Assembly: GCA_003194525.1 (NCBI GenBank)
Contig: NBIV01000012.1
Coordinates: forward strand, 186,001 to 250,000
From: Gracilariopsis chorda
Lineage: Eukaryota; Rhodophyta; Florideophyceae; Gracilariales; Gracilariaceae
DNA: 64,000 nucleotides
Direction of reading: 5' to 3'
Position 1 is the stretch's first letter, and each line of letters starts with the position of its first letter. Both the position numbers and the translations under genes were made by a program. Shown here one piece after another: positions 20,914-31,668 of this stretch. The notes beneath the pieces were generated by a model. It ran no database searches, was not told where the DNA came from, and saw only the letters and a list, made by a program, of their open reading frames with translations.

Positions 20914-22621
20914 TCACATTGGACGGAGCATTGCTTGCTCATTGATGAACTTCTCAGCACGTTGTGTTGCAGGGTCCATTGGTGACTGGCAGTGGCGATC
21001 GCTCTCAGGCAGCCAACATGCGTTTTCACACTTGAACGGAAGATCAACAGATTCCGAGAGAACCCCTTTCATTACTAGTCGTCGTCGCTTACAAACAGAA
21101 CATTGGAGCCAGTCATGTCCCCCGTATTGGTCGCGGAACATCTTCAGAAGTCCCGGGTGAAGAGTGAGGTGAATGGGATTCCCTTCTTGGGAATCGACAA
21201 TAGGGCGGTGTAATGGCTGAGCGGCGCCGGTAAGATTCGTTGGCGGGTCAGGGATTGGAGGTAATTTGTTGTCAGGTACTCCCGCCGAACGGCAGCCCTT
21301 GCAAAACCATGGCGCTGTAGTAACAGGGTACAGGCTTACGCACGTAGCATGAAATGCACATACACAGCCGTTGCAAGGAGTTAAGTTATAGGCGCCACCG
21401 CAAACAGCACAAACCGATGAAGGTCAAGAACCACCAACTTCGGCAACGACAGCTGAGAATGGAGAAAAGTCGGATATATACGCAGAGTTGCCAAAATCAT
21501 ATCGCTGTGGTCTGTGCTTGAAAAAGACGAGTCGGTCCCAGTCACTGCCATCCGTAACCTTCGGAGCCCAAATGTTGATAAGATGATCGTGAGTCAGCGG
21601 CGCAACTTGAGGGGATCGTGTGCTTTGCGCGGCGTGATGGGGGGATGAGCCATGCACGGGAGATGGTTGCGCTGGCTGAACAAGCGTGTTCTGCATTGGT
21701 GAATTAACGGAAGGGGCGGGAGTGGGTTTCTTTGTTGCTGGAGAAGTAAGCTTGACGCCGGGAGACGTGGGTTTAGTTGTCACTGGCGAGGGTGGGTTGG
21801 AAATGGTGGGGGCAGGCTTGCTCGTTAGGGGTGAAGGTAATTTGGGGGCCGCGGATACAGAAGGTGATATGGTCAGGGGTGTGTGATTGGGAATGGGAGG
21901 TGTAGAAACGGTTGTCTGCGGAGGTTTAGGCTTCGGAGGGCGCGCGGCTGTTTTCGCGGAAACACATGCGACGTGCGGGGTGGTGGAAGTTGGGGGGGGG
22001 GTGGGATTAAGGGTTAGCGACGGTGCGGGGGGGATCGCAGGGGCGTTTGGTGATCTCGGTGTCGCACCGGATAGAAGCGGAGGTGAAACGGCGGCGGGAG
22101 TGATCTTCGGAGAGTTCAAGGGAAGCGGGAGTGACTGTTGTCGAGGCTGAAAGGCAGTGACGTTGAGCAAAGAAAGAGAGCCTGCGGGAGCTGCAACGGG
22201 AGCTCTAGAGATTGGGGATCGAAAAGCTGAGGCAGCACGCGATGAAGGGGTGTCGCTGTTTGGTGGCCTTGGTGGGGAGGGAAACGGAGCTTTGGGTTGA
22301 AGCGGAGAAGATACAGGAGTGGTGACGGCCGTGGGTGGTGTAGGATCCGGTCGGGACTTCTTTGCAGGGGATTGGTCGTCTTCCGCGTCACTCTCTAGAG
22401 AGAAGGAGGAATTGTTGGAGCGGTGATCAGGAAGGCGGCGGCCTACTGATTTGATCCAATGGATCAAATCTCCAGGTTTGGGATCAGAGAGCTGTGCGGA
22501 AGTTTCCGAACACGGGTAACTTACCCTTGTTCAGAATTCTGAGGCTGGATGTAAGATACAGATGTACTTTCTTTTTTTGCAAACCGTGCGAACCCACCAC
22601 TCACCCAGGATGTTTATTCAT
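20914..22621 (-). CDS. PHD and CW zinc-finger protein interrupted by one TGA
   Basis: The main exon runs 22445-20914 in one frame. It has a Ser/Pro-rich N-terminal half (about 250 residues), then a segment ending FSAVVAEVGGS, then a TGA (21424-21426). The same frame then continues with a PHD finger (CAVCGGAYNLTPCNGC, FHATC, WFCKGC) and a CW domain (WLQCSVCKRRR ... CW) before the true end at 20914. PHD and CW modules read histone H3 methylation, so a chromatin role is likely. A plausible 5' structure is 22621-22605 (ATG), 22544-22525 and 22445 onward, with GTGAGT and GTAAGT donors; these exons join in frame. Without readthrough the protein loses both fingers. The TGA is followed by C, the leakiest stop context. 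It could be a young pseudogene, programmed readthrough, or a sequence error. Confidence 0.6.
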
Positions 22622-23357
22622 TCGATCGTTTACGCCGCGAGTCAAAAAGGCTGAAAGATTGTACACGTGTTGTACAATTCACCGTGTTTGTAGATCGAGT
22701 TTGTTCTGCATAATTTATTCTGATCTGCAATAAAATATGGCTACACATCTTCTTGGCTGTATACCTGCTGCCGTCCTTCTTTGCTTGTGCACTATCGGAT
22801 TTCGAGGTACGCGGAAAAGTATTTATTTCTAGGTTCAAGCGCGAGGCAAGTCGCGATGTCGATCGTCGTCGTCGTCGACGACGGTCGACAACGCGCCGCA
22901 GCAATGCGCTTGGCCTCGTTCCTCGAGGCGACGGCACCGGCTGCCTTTCTTTTTTCTCCTCAACATCCCCCTGTCATCGAACCCCGACTCGCTCATGATT
23001 AGGGCAAATATGCTACCGAGATATACGGATTAGGTTTCTTCAACGAGTTCAGATTCTACTAGGAGAGAGAACGGGTCCAACATAAACGTATGGTATTATA
23101 TCGCATTACAATTCCTGTACTCAAACGCACTTGCGAGGACAGATACCATCACGATGGTGCAAAGATCCTTTTTCTCAGCATGAGTGAATCATCTCTTGTC
23201 CAAGAGATAGAACGGGAAACGAGCGTATGCCTGGTTATAAGCTCTGTTCGTGTTAGTCATTACTATTCTATATGTATTTCTGATTGACGATGTCACAGAC
23301 ATAAACCCCACCGTCTAAGCAATTTCGTCAAAAAGCACGGGTTCAAGGGCAGAATTA
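22622..23357. other. Spacer with a GTCGTC palindrome
   Basis: No gene supported. At 22858-22889 a GTC/GAC-rich imperfect palindrome (GTCGATCGTCGTCGTCG and its near complement) lies about 240 bp upstream of the PHD-CW start. Small Arg-rich frames here are produced by this repeat. Confidence 0.4.
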
Positions 23358-24416
23358 TTATTCATCTTCGGTATAGGTTACCTTCTCCTTTTTGACATCG
23401 TCCCAGTTGGTCGATAGAACTTTTCCTCCACTCTCACTGTAACTCTTCATCATTGCGCGTCGCATGTCCTCGTCGGCGTCATTGTATATCGTTCGGAACA
23501 GGGACATTGCACTGTCATCTTCTTTGTAGTTTTTCAACTCTCTTTCGGCAAAAGAAGTAAGCCCACGTTGTCGCGCCTCTTGTTCATCTCGACGCTTGAT
23601 CGAGTCCTGTCCTGCTTGAGCCTGAGCAGAGAGAACTCTAGCTCCTTTGTCCAGTGTTCTCCAGGTTTCTCCATTTCGCGACTTCTTGAGCTTTACCTCT
23701 ACTTTGAAACGGCTAGCATTCCATGAACTTTGTGAAGGTACAATTGGAGCGAACAACTGTTGATCGATCACGTAGATATCTGTGTCTGGGCGCTTCAGTT
23801 TGATGCGAATTCGATCCTTCTCGAACAAGACAGAGCTCTCTTCCTTGCTAACATTCTTTGCATAGATATCAAGGTTCACATGAGTAGCCGACTGATACCA
23901 TTCTCTCCGCGTTTTCACCATCGGTTTTGCGCTTCCCTTAGGTGAACAGGTTACGGGAACGGTTCTGGCAGAGCTGTCCGACACCGTAATATTCCTGGAT
24001 TCATCCTCCTGTGCTGAGATATCGATAACTTCTTCAGGTTCTTCACACTGACCGACCCAGTCCATAAAGCTAGTCTTCTTAAGAAGGTCTTTTTCGTGGT
24101 CGGCAGCTTTCTGAAACGCTCGTTTTGCGTCCTTGTACAGGTTAAGCTTGAACAATGCTGCGCCTTTGAAATACCACGACTGGCTGTGATCAGGGATAAT
24201 TCTAAGAGATGACTCTGCGACCGTTTTTGCTTGGTCAAACTGCTCTGCAGAGATCAGCACACTAGCATGATTGCAGTACAGCTCGGCAAGTCCTTTTAGG
24301 CACAATTCGGAAGCGGAGGCATATGCGCTGGAAGCTTTTGCATAGTATCCATTCTCAACAGCAACCCGAGCCTCCTCTGCGCTTGTGAGGGAACTCTTGA
24401 GTGCTTCTTCTGCCAT
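23358..24416 (-). CDS. SUGT1: SGT1 co-chaperone
   Basis: 352 residues, single exon. Residues 5-115 form three TPR units (helix pairs with HASVLISAEQFDQA and WYFKGAALFKLNLYKDA). About 170-265 form the CS domain (REWYQSATHVNLDIYAKNV ... FKVEVKLKKS). The last 75 residues are the SGS domain, ending with SYSESGGKVLSTNWDDVK, a hallmark of the family. SGT1 binds HSP90 through CS and works with SKP1/SCF ubiquitin ligases and, in plants, in immune-receptor maturation and kinetochore assembly. The full TPR-CS-SGS layout is present, so the gene looks functional. It is divergent from the tafazzin-like gene, with about 900 bp between the start codons. Confidence 0.94.
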   Translation of the reverse strand: MAEEALKSSLTSAEEARVAVENGYYAKASSAYASASELCLKGLAELYCNHASVLISAEQFDQAKTVAESSLRIIPDHSQSWYFKGAALFKLNLYKDAKRAFQKAADHEKDLLKKTSFMDWVGQCEEPEEVIDISAQEDESRNITVSDSSARTVPVTCSPKGSAKPMVKTRREWYQSATHVNLDIYAKNVSKEESSVLFEKDRIRIKLKRPDTDIYVIDQQLFAPIVPSQSSWNASRFKVEVKLKKSRNGETWRTLDKGARVLSAQAQAGQDSIKRRDEQEARQRGLTSFAERELKNYKEDDSAMSLFRTIYNDADEDMRRAMMKSYSESGGKVLSTNWDDVKKEKVTYTEDE

Positions 24417-25330
24417 GATCCTTACGTTCTGTAGGCAACTGCTCTCTAAGGGGACCGCTCAAACTTGGTGTTCTTTGTGATGTGAAAATTAATCGACTAT
24501 CCGGGTTCAAGAACCAAAGAATAAGTTGGGATGCTTGGCGGGAGAGAGGGGAAATGATAGCGAGGAAAGAGGTACAAAGATAGTCGGACGGAATGGGCTT
24601 AAAGAGATGGAAAACGATGTTTAATTCTCAAGAAAAAGAGATCTCGGAAGTATGTCAGCAGGCTCGAAGTATACGCGAATGTGCAATCGCCTGGTTGAGC
24701 CTCGATGTTTCCGGTCAGTTGTTCACCAAGAACACAAGAAGTTCCAGTGTTTGCAGAGCTAGTAAAGAGATTAGCTCGTCCTCGTGCTTAGAGTCCGGAC
24801 ACGGGGCTGGATAAGTCTTCTCCACTTCCAGGAAAGCTGTGCGAAAAGGTTACAGGTTACACGGAGCGAGGAGAGGAAAATTTTCATTTTAGGAAATTTA
24901 CTTATATTTAAAATGTCCTTTTGTTAAAACATAGGTGTCTCGATACCTTCGCACGTGTAACATAGATGACGGTACATGTAATCACTCTAAGAAAGCGTCA
25001 TGCAATTCGCAGATGCCGGCCACGTACAAGAGTGGCGGGCGTGACGAACTCTTTCTTTGGGGTCAGGATGAACTGCTGCGTTTTCCAAGGGTAGATTCTG
25101 CATTTCTAAATGCATCTTGAGTTATGCATGGACCAGTGGCTTATCCACGAGTAGGTTCGAAGCTGTCTCGACCAAGCCTCGTCTAGTGTGCCAACATCCT
25201 CAAACGGATGACCAACCACACCGAAGTTATGACATAAAACAAATCCTCAAGAAGCAGAATCGGTAAATCCGCGATCACCCTTGGCAAGGTGTTGAGACTT
25301 GGATCATATACGTTGAAGATAGGCACAGAA
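24417..25330. other. Divergent promoter region between SGT1 and tafazzin-like genes
   Basis: No coding sequence with support. The two flanking genes are transcribed outward, so the stretch must contain both promoters; no clear TATA box was picked out. Confidence 0.4.
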
Positions 25331-26521
25331 ATGGCTGACTCAATGCAACCTATGACAGACGAGATCCTGCAAGACAAACAATTTGGACAGAAAATTGGAA
25401 CGAGTAGGACTGAGATTGACAACTCGATTCCTGCTCATCACTCAAGCACGGATGCGAAATGCGATAACTCTAATCAGACTGCTGCCGAAAAAAATACAAG
25501 TACTCGAGACACATTCAGGTGGTTCAATCCCAATTCCGCACGTCAGGCGTGGCAGAAGAGATGGAAAGAAGCTCCTAATAACTGGAGAGATTATATGTCC
25601 AGCTACCCGAAAAAGTTTGGAATGACTAACGTGGAGGAGGAAAAGATCCGTACTAAAAACGGCACTTATGTTGAGACTCCTGCCCTCACTGAAAGAGCAC
25701 GCGTTGGATCAAGTCTAATAATGGGGTTTGTAGGCTCAATGAGCAAAGTCTTGATGAAGCATTTGAATTCTCTATATCTATACAACGTACAGGTTCTCCA
25801 CGACGCAATTGAAAGACGACACGAGTCTCAAGGTCTACTTACGTTTAGTAACCATCGCTCGGTAATGGACGATCCATTCCTGTTAGGGTCTATGCTCCCT
25901 GCGCGAATTCTCTTCAATCCCTACAGAATGAGATGGGGTTTGTGCTCATTGGATATATGCTTCCAGAATGCACTGATCGGTCGAAGTCTGCGTTTGGGAA
26001 AAGCACTTCCACTGAAGCGTCGGGGTGGAATCTCGCAAAGTTTTCTTGCGACTGCTGCAGAGAAACTTGCCGGTGGGGATTGGGTGCACATATATCCGGA
26101 AGGCAGAGTGCGCCAGTTTGGAATGGGTTATTCGAAGAGAGGAGTCGGGAAGCTTCTGGCAATGGCATACGAAGCACGGCAACGGCTTCCGTTGATTCTT
26201 CCTATGTACCACGAAGGGATAGAGAATGTCATGCCGCAAAACAGTCAAACAAACCAGCTTCAGTCATCGATTCCGCAAATAGGTAAGAATATATTTGTAA
26301 TTACTGGAGAAGCTGTTGATGTTGGACACATTTTCGAGAAGTTTATGCCCGCATGCTTGGAAGCTGGGGGTACGACACATGATGCGGCACCTTGTGTCAA
26401 ACTGTATGAAGAAGTTGCGGACTTCTTAGCAATCACCATGCGTCTATTGAGAGCTGAGTTGCGAAAGCGAGTGCGGAAGGACCACAATGTTGACCTGGGC
26501 GAACCGTATGAATTCTCATAG
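25331..26521 (+). CDS. Tafazzin-like phospholipid acyltransferase
   Basis: 396 residues from the ATG at 25331. The acyltransferase motif I is NHRSVMDDP (N174, H175, D180), the HX4D catalytic motif in the form specific to tafazzins. It is followed by an MRWGL...DICF block, YPEGRV (motif III, about residue 255) and LPLILPMYHEG. Tafazzin transfers acyl chains between phospholipids and monolysocardiolipin to remodel cardiolipin, on mitochondrial membranes facing the intermembrane space. The N-terminal 110 residues are longer than in animal tafazzins and polar; whether they target the organelle is not clear. The closest alternative is another PlsC-type lysophospholipid acyltransferase, but the motif I spelling favours tafazzin. 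Confidence 0.85.
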   Translation: MADSMQPMTDEILQDKQFGQKIGTSRTEIDNSIPAHHSSTDAKCDNSNQTAAEKNTSTRDTFRWFNPNSARQAWQKRWKEAPNNWRDYMSSYPKKFGMTNVEEEKIRTKNGTYVETPALTERARVGSSLIMGFVGSMSKVLMKHLNSLYLYNVQVLHDAIERRHESQGLLTFSNHRSVMDDPFLLGSMLPARILFNPYRMRWGLCSLDICFQNALIGRSLRLGKALPLKRRGGISQSFLATAAEKLAGGDWVHIYPEGRVRQFGMGYSKRGVGKLLAMAYEARQRLPLILPMYHEGIENVMPQNSQTNQLQSSIPQIGKNIFVITGEAVDVGHIFEKFMPACLEAGGTTHDAAPCVKLYEEVADFLAITMRLLRAELRKRVRKDHNVDLGEPYEFS

Positions 26522-26677
26522 AACGAACATGGTTGTTCTACCATCTATTACAAGAGGAATGCTCGAGCAATATGTCGTCGTCTGAATCCAAAGTGTGTCT
26601 CATCACTCACTGCACGATGTGTTGACCAATGAAAACGGCGATAATAAGCGGTCGTGAAAAGGAAAAGCTTAGAACTG

Positions 26678-28171
26678 TTATTCCCAATCATCAACACTCC
26701 AATCGTCTTCTTCCGCAATGTTACCCTTTTGAACCTTTTCTGCAGTTTGCGCTTCTGTTTCTTGGTTTTGCTTGTCTTCTCTGTTGCTCTCAACTCCATC
26801 AGTCTCTTTATTTTCTTTAGACTCTTGTCCTTCAACCTTCTCAGATGCTTCTTCTTGGTTGTTTGGCGCACCCTCCATAGGTGTTTTGGGGGGTGCCGCT
26901 GATTCTGATCCTTCACTCCCTTGCCCTTCTTCTTCTCCCCAGTCATCGTTCCCCCAGCCGTCCTCTTCGTTGTTTTCCTGTACTTCAGCTGCATCAGCTT
27001 GCTCCAGTAGCTTTCTTCTTCTGTCTTCCTCTCTTTGGAGAACGTCAAGAGCGAAGAAATATCTCTTCCAGAATGTGTTCTCTTCAATCATGTTTGGCAC
27101 CATTCTTTCGTATACCTCAGCGATTCCTTCATGCATGTACAGAATCTCAATACAAGACTCAGCATAGTCGTCAACATTGAAGTCTTTCCCCCATTCCTCG
27201 TATGATTCTAGATCTGTTGGGTGCTCACAGTATGTCTCAGGATTCGCCTGGAGCTCATAGATACGTTTTTCAAATCTAGTCTTCGGTACTTTGGAGGCTG
27301 CGCGCTGGGCTATTTCCTCGTAGTAGTCACCGTCCCCCCATAAACCAGTTAGGAAGTCACCTACAGTTGTTCCGATGGCCCTAGATAATCCACCGACCTT
27401 CTCGCTAACTCTTTCTCCAACTTTAGCGATATCTTCATTTATCTCTGCATTACCGGAGGGGATAGTCGAGAGGATATCTATTCCCACATCTGCACCAGCT
27501 AGGACCGGCGGTCCATTCCTCGCCTCGGTTTGATCATCTCCTGGTTCGTCGGTTTGGTCTGATGTCTCGTTCGCCTTTGCGAGGATAGCCTCCTCCACGG
27601 CTTGAGCATTGCGTTGGACTGTCTGAGCTACGTTACGCATAGACCCCGTAATATTTGCTATAGACACATCTTTTGGCGCCAAAGCAGCTATGTTAGATTG
27701 AATATCACGACCAAAGGTATCAAGCGGAGCAAGATGACTTGTTACGTTCTTACGCAGGTTTGCAAGGCCACTGTCGTCCCCAACGACACTGGACACGGTG
27801 CCACGGACAGAACTCGCGAAGCTCCAAAATGAATCAGCCGCCTGACCAAACGCACGGTCAAGGTCCTCGTCTAACTGTTCTACGGCCGTTCGAATATTGT
27901 CTTCTTTTGGTGCCTCGGTATTCCGCTGAACATCTTGTTCATGATCTTGAACATCAGTATGATTCTCCAGAGGTCCCGATTCCGGCGCAGAGATGCGTGG
28001 GGGCGTCTCTGACTCTGCTTTAGCCGGGGGTAAAGCTTCAGGTCCGGTGATCTTCTGAGCACATAAATCAGTGGGAGTCTCGGAGGATTCTGGATTTTCT
28101 GGAGAGATTGATTGTGAAGGTTCTTTAACATTTGGTGGGGCTTCCGAAGACACTCCACTCGCACTCATCAT
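26678..28171 (-). CDS. BSD-domain protein
   Basis: 497 residues, single exon. The N-terminal 110 residues are low-complexity (Pro, Ser, Glu). Residues 110-290 are helical, with a pattern like BSDC1 and Arabidopsis BSD proteins (AFGQAADSFWSFASSV). The BSD domain lies at about 310-370: ETYCEHPTDLESYEEWGKDF and later NTFWKRYFF, which contain the paired aromatic residues (FW, YFF) that define the fold. The tail is very acidic (EEDGWGNDDWGEEEGQG) and ends SVDDWE. The BSD domain occurs in TFIIH p62, synapse-associated proteins and yeast Dos2. This architecture matches the BSDC1/Dos2 group, whose function is poorly known. Confidence 0.82.
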   Translation of the reverse strand: MMSASGVSSEAPPNVKEPSQSISPENPESSETPTDLCAQKITGPEALPPAKAESETPPRISAPESGPLENHTDVQDHEQDVQRNTEAPKEDNIRTAVEQLDEDLDRAFGQAADSFWSFASSVRGTVSSVVGDDSGLANLRKNVTSHLAPLDTFGRDIQSNIAALAPKDVSIANITGSMRNVAQTVQRNAQAVEEAILAKANETSDQTDEPGDDQTEARNGPPVLAGADVGIDILSTIPSGNAEINEDIAKVGERVSEKVGGLSRAIGTTVGDFLTGLWGDGDYYEEIAQRAASKVPKTRFEKRIYELQANPETYCEHPTDLESYEEWGKDFNVDDYAESCIEILYMHEGIAEVYERMVPNMIEENTFWKRYFFALDVLQREEDRRRKLLEQADAAEVQENNEEDGWGNDDWGEEEGQGSEGSESAAPPKTPMEGAPNNQEEASEKVEGQESKENKETDGVESNREDKQNQETEAQTAEKVQKGNIAEEDDWSVDDWE

Positions 28172-29622
28172 TTGCTTGTCTTGACCTATTGGTAGTGAGA
28201 TTCACCGAGAATGTACTTGTTGGGTCACAAAGCAGACGAAAAGCCTTTGGTGACAGACTATGAGTTCGGGGTTCTGAATCTTGAAACCCACACAGAACGA
28301 TTCAGTTGTCAGGTTCCAACGGGCTGCACAGCCGATGCATCTACCTTAGCTGCACTAACGGCAAGAAGGAGACGACAGCTTCCCGACTGGTCAACAACAG
28401 TAAAGCGATGTAAGTGATGAAGCTCTGCACTCGTGTGCATCTTGTATTGTTCAAAAAAAAAAGAAAACCGTCCCTTTTTGCGTGAACCACATCAAAAGTA
28501 TACATTGTAACAAGAACGGGGCAGACTGCGTTATTCCGCATAAGCTGCCAAAGAAAGCTCAAGTGCTTGTTTCTTCAGCCCCTTATACGTTTAGTTTCTT
28601 GCGTTCTGGGTATAGAAGCAAATGGTTCTATCGTTCGTTCGTTTACTTGTTGGAATGTGAATACGACAAGAAAGCCTATCAGTTTGATGCAATTGTTGGA
28701 AACAGCAAAGAGTAGTAGATTATCTGATGAATGCAGCATCAAAGGATGCATTTGCACAAGCGTAGCACAAGCTGGCCGATGCTAAGATGGGGGGAAAGAG
28801 ACGCACAAAGCAGAAGTTGGTTCTCGGGGAGACCACACTCTTGCGAGGGATACACTACATCGGTGGAACGCTTCCACAGCCAAAACAACTGTTTATCTGT
28901 AAACCGAAGAGTACTTGAACTCACCCGCCTAATCGTAGTTTATTGCACACGCTCGCCTTGAGTCTTAAAGCAGGTACTGCCTTTCAAGCTCCAAAGAGCG
29001 AGAGATAGTAGCATTCGAGATATATTTCCATTGCGTCACGTTTGACATAAGAAAGGTTGGCGCAATGGTTAGAAACGCTTCTGTTCTACCGACTTGAAGA
29101 AGAACTGTTCTTGTTTTCTTGTTGGCTCGTTACGCCCACATTTCCAAGTCGTATCATCTCTGGAATTACGATCGTGGAAGCCAGACCTCTCTTGCCGTAT
29201 ACTTCTGTCGTTTAAGCTTTTGCGTGGCAGGTCTGTACATCGTTCGGCATGGACCCTTCCCTTGCATATCCTTTGCTGTGGCGGATCGACTTGTACCAAA
29301 ACAGTCTCCATCACTAGCTCGTGCTTCAACTTACTCGATATGTTAATTTTCTTGCGTGTGTTGGCTTGCGTCTTCCTTTAGGACGCCCAAAGCTGTGTCT
29401 GGCGATATCTTACACTTAAACAGGAGCTTCACCATGAGAATAAAGAACTTCACCGTTGCAGTGCTGTATATATTGTTCGCGCCTTCAAATCTTCTTTCGC
29501 TTTCTGAAGTTCCGCATCACTTGGTCGTTTTTCTGATTGCATGGCACAATTATTACCTGGCTTGCAAGGGCAAAAAAGAGTCTTTGGCCCTACCACTCCT
29601 TCCTCCAGTTTTGAGTCACAAG

Positions 29623-29663
29623 GCAAGATGCAGACGTCACAGCTTGTGACGCCTGCATCTTGC
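29623..29663. repeat. Palindrome 1 of a cluster of three
   Basis: GCAAGATGCAGACGTCACAG is followed directly by its near complement, ending CTGCATCTTGC. Arms are about 20 bp with one mismatch and one 1-base indel and almost no loop. Confidence 0.75.
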
Positions 29664-29735
29664 GTGCAGGAAGGATTGATTTGGCCGAAGCGCCAGGTTG
29701 CGGAACCGAAAGAAGTGTGCTCTCATCATGGTGAT

Positions 29736-29769
29736 AATCAAACGTTTTGGTTGTCCAAAACGTTTGATT
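29736..29769. repeat. Palindrome 2 of a cluster of three
   Basis: AATCAAACGTTTTGG and CCAAAACGTTTGATT form perfect 15-bp arms around a 4-base loop (TTGT). There is no T-run after it, so a terminator reading is not supported. Confidence 0.8.
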
Positions 29770-29912
29770 CCCATCGGTGCAAAGGGATGGCAGACCAGAA
29801 CACCTCAAGAACTAAGTGTATAGAGGACGATTTTGAGTGTCGGCTTCGTTTGCGCAAAACTGCCACTGCTGGTGCCAAAAGAATTGCTGCACTAGCGAGA
29901 ATTGCCCCTCTT

Positions 29913-29945
29913 GCGCTGCGTTTACCATAGCGAACGCAGCAGCGC
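29913..29945. repeat. Palindrome 3 of a cluster of three
   Basis: GCGCTGCGTT pairs with AACGCAGCAGCGC across about 10 bases, with a 3-base bulge in the right arm. Confidence 0.55.
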
Positions 29946-31668
29946 CCACGTTCTCCCGCGGCACCCTACGGTACGGTCTAGCCCTCCCTTCTTCTCGTTG
30001 TACCGCGGGCATCGTTAAGGAGATGGTGACTTTACGAAGGCATAAGACAATTTACCCGTTTGACGCCGATAGAATTTCTTGACAGCTCTGCTTGTTACAC
30101 CTGTAAGTTCAGCGGTTTGAGTACGAATGGTGAACGAGGTCACCCGATCAGGACTATCAGAACTATCCATCTCTTTTCACCCTTCGTGAGAGACGCCATG
30201 ATTCCAGTTCTATCGCATTACCTTCAATTAGAATTGACGAATTGAGGGAATCTAGTATTGACACCTGGCAATCAAATAAGGACGTAGATGCCAGTCTGCT
30301 CTTTAGCACAAGAGTTGAACGCTGTTTCTCAATCAAAGAAGTTGCGCGCAGTTTCAGAATTCGGGCATGCATACTGGCGACAAGCGTGTGAGTCTGACAA
30401 AGCGGTATCCCTATACCTTCGGAAGCCAAAGCCTCAAAAATAGTTGTATCAAACAAGAAACGGCACAGTTACCGAAGAGTGTTGAATTGTATTGACGGTG
30501 TTGATATCGAAATATATACTGTAGTTAGAAACGAAGGTCAACTCTACATCTCCCGAGTCAAAAGGAAGTTCAAGGAGTGAGCATTACCCCGTCCCGTACG
30601 AGGATGCGAAAATCCCTGTGAGGAGACAGCTATCTCTAGTTCATCCAGTGTTTTTCGTAGAACCCTTCTATACGAATGATACGTGGTTCACGGCGCTCAC
30701 CTATCTCGTCGCTAAACAGACGATCTTCGAAATTTTATCCTCAACCTAGATCCACAGACAGCGAGCATAATTCTCAGTGCTCACTAGAAGCGTTTTGATG
30801 TTCTGATGCTCTCAATGTGAGCATCTAAAGGCTGCTGAAGGCTCCGCAAGATTGCCTCTTCCCTCACATGGGTCGCGCAGATTAGCACTGATGGCGGTCT
30901 AATTCCAAAAGCATCAACGGCAAAGTACGTCGGCAATCCTAAGATCACTTCATTTTCTATACGCGTTTACCCGCGAGCCGCTGACCATCTACAAATCATG
31001 AAGGTCAGTAGGCTTCCCGCACGAGTTCGGCGCATCTCGCAGTTAAGAACCTCTGGCCAAGTCACGGGAAATGACATGAGCTGGTGCGTGAATAATTCAT
31101 TGTGTGTGATGCTCTTACGGAAAGTGAACCATGCGGTAAAACTTCTCCGGTTCAGCGTTTAATAAGCTCACAGAAAAATAGAAACTATACATTGAAGAGT
31201 GCTGCTTTGTGAAAATACGATCCACAAGACGTTGGTCTCACGTGAACCCTTGCGACCTGCTCGCATATTGCGTCTTGCCCTGCTTCATGCAAAGCATCGC
31301 CTGAACACCGAGCCTAAACGTCGAAACAATAGCAATCAAGAAGGCACAACAAGAGAACCGCGGAAAAGAGCTTGGGTTAGAATCATATTCGTCGCTATCG
31401 CATACCACAGCCAGGAAATGATTTGGCCCGTTTTGCATACAGTGTCTGCTAGACTGTTTCAACTCACCTTTTCTTCGTCCAGAATGCGACCGATCTGGTG
31501 CCTTTACGTCAGGCCGTTGCTTGTGTCCCGTCCGTCCTTCAGGCCTGGAAATCCCGGTACCATCTTCGTTCTGACCGTTGGCTTGTCCGTCCGGTCCTGC
31601 GGCGAGGGGGCCGGGAGAGAGATTGTCTGTCGTTGCGTAACCTGGTGCTCCAAGAACACTGTGAGTTA

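Larger units (their letters stand above)
28172..31668. other. Gene-poor 3.5-kb spacer with a palindrome cluster
   Basis: No recognisable gene. Frames of 60-160 codons are present but without motifs, and those near 31.2-31.7 kb are complements of the next gene's tail. A minus frame at 31238-31873 is protein-like in composition (see findings). Three palindromes lie at 29623-29945. Confidence 0.4.

Noticed and set aside
21424-21426. TGA as a selenocysteine codon in the PHD-CW gene
   Set aside because: The position is in a linker next to GGS, not in a redox motif, and I could not see a SECIS-like structure.
29043-29120. tRNA gene starting GTTGGCGCAATGG
   Set aside because: The A-box-like start has no B box (GGTTCGANNCC) or acceptor stem within tRNA distance.
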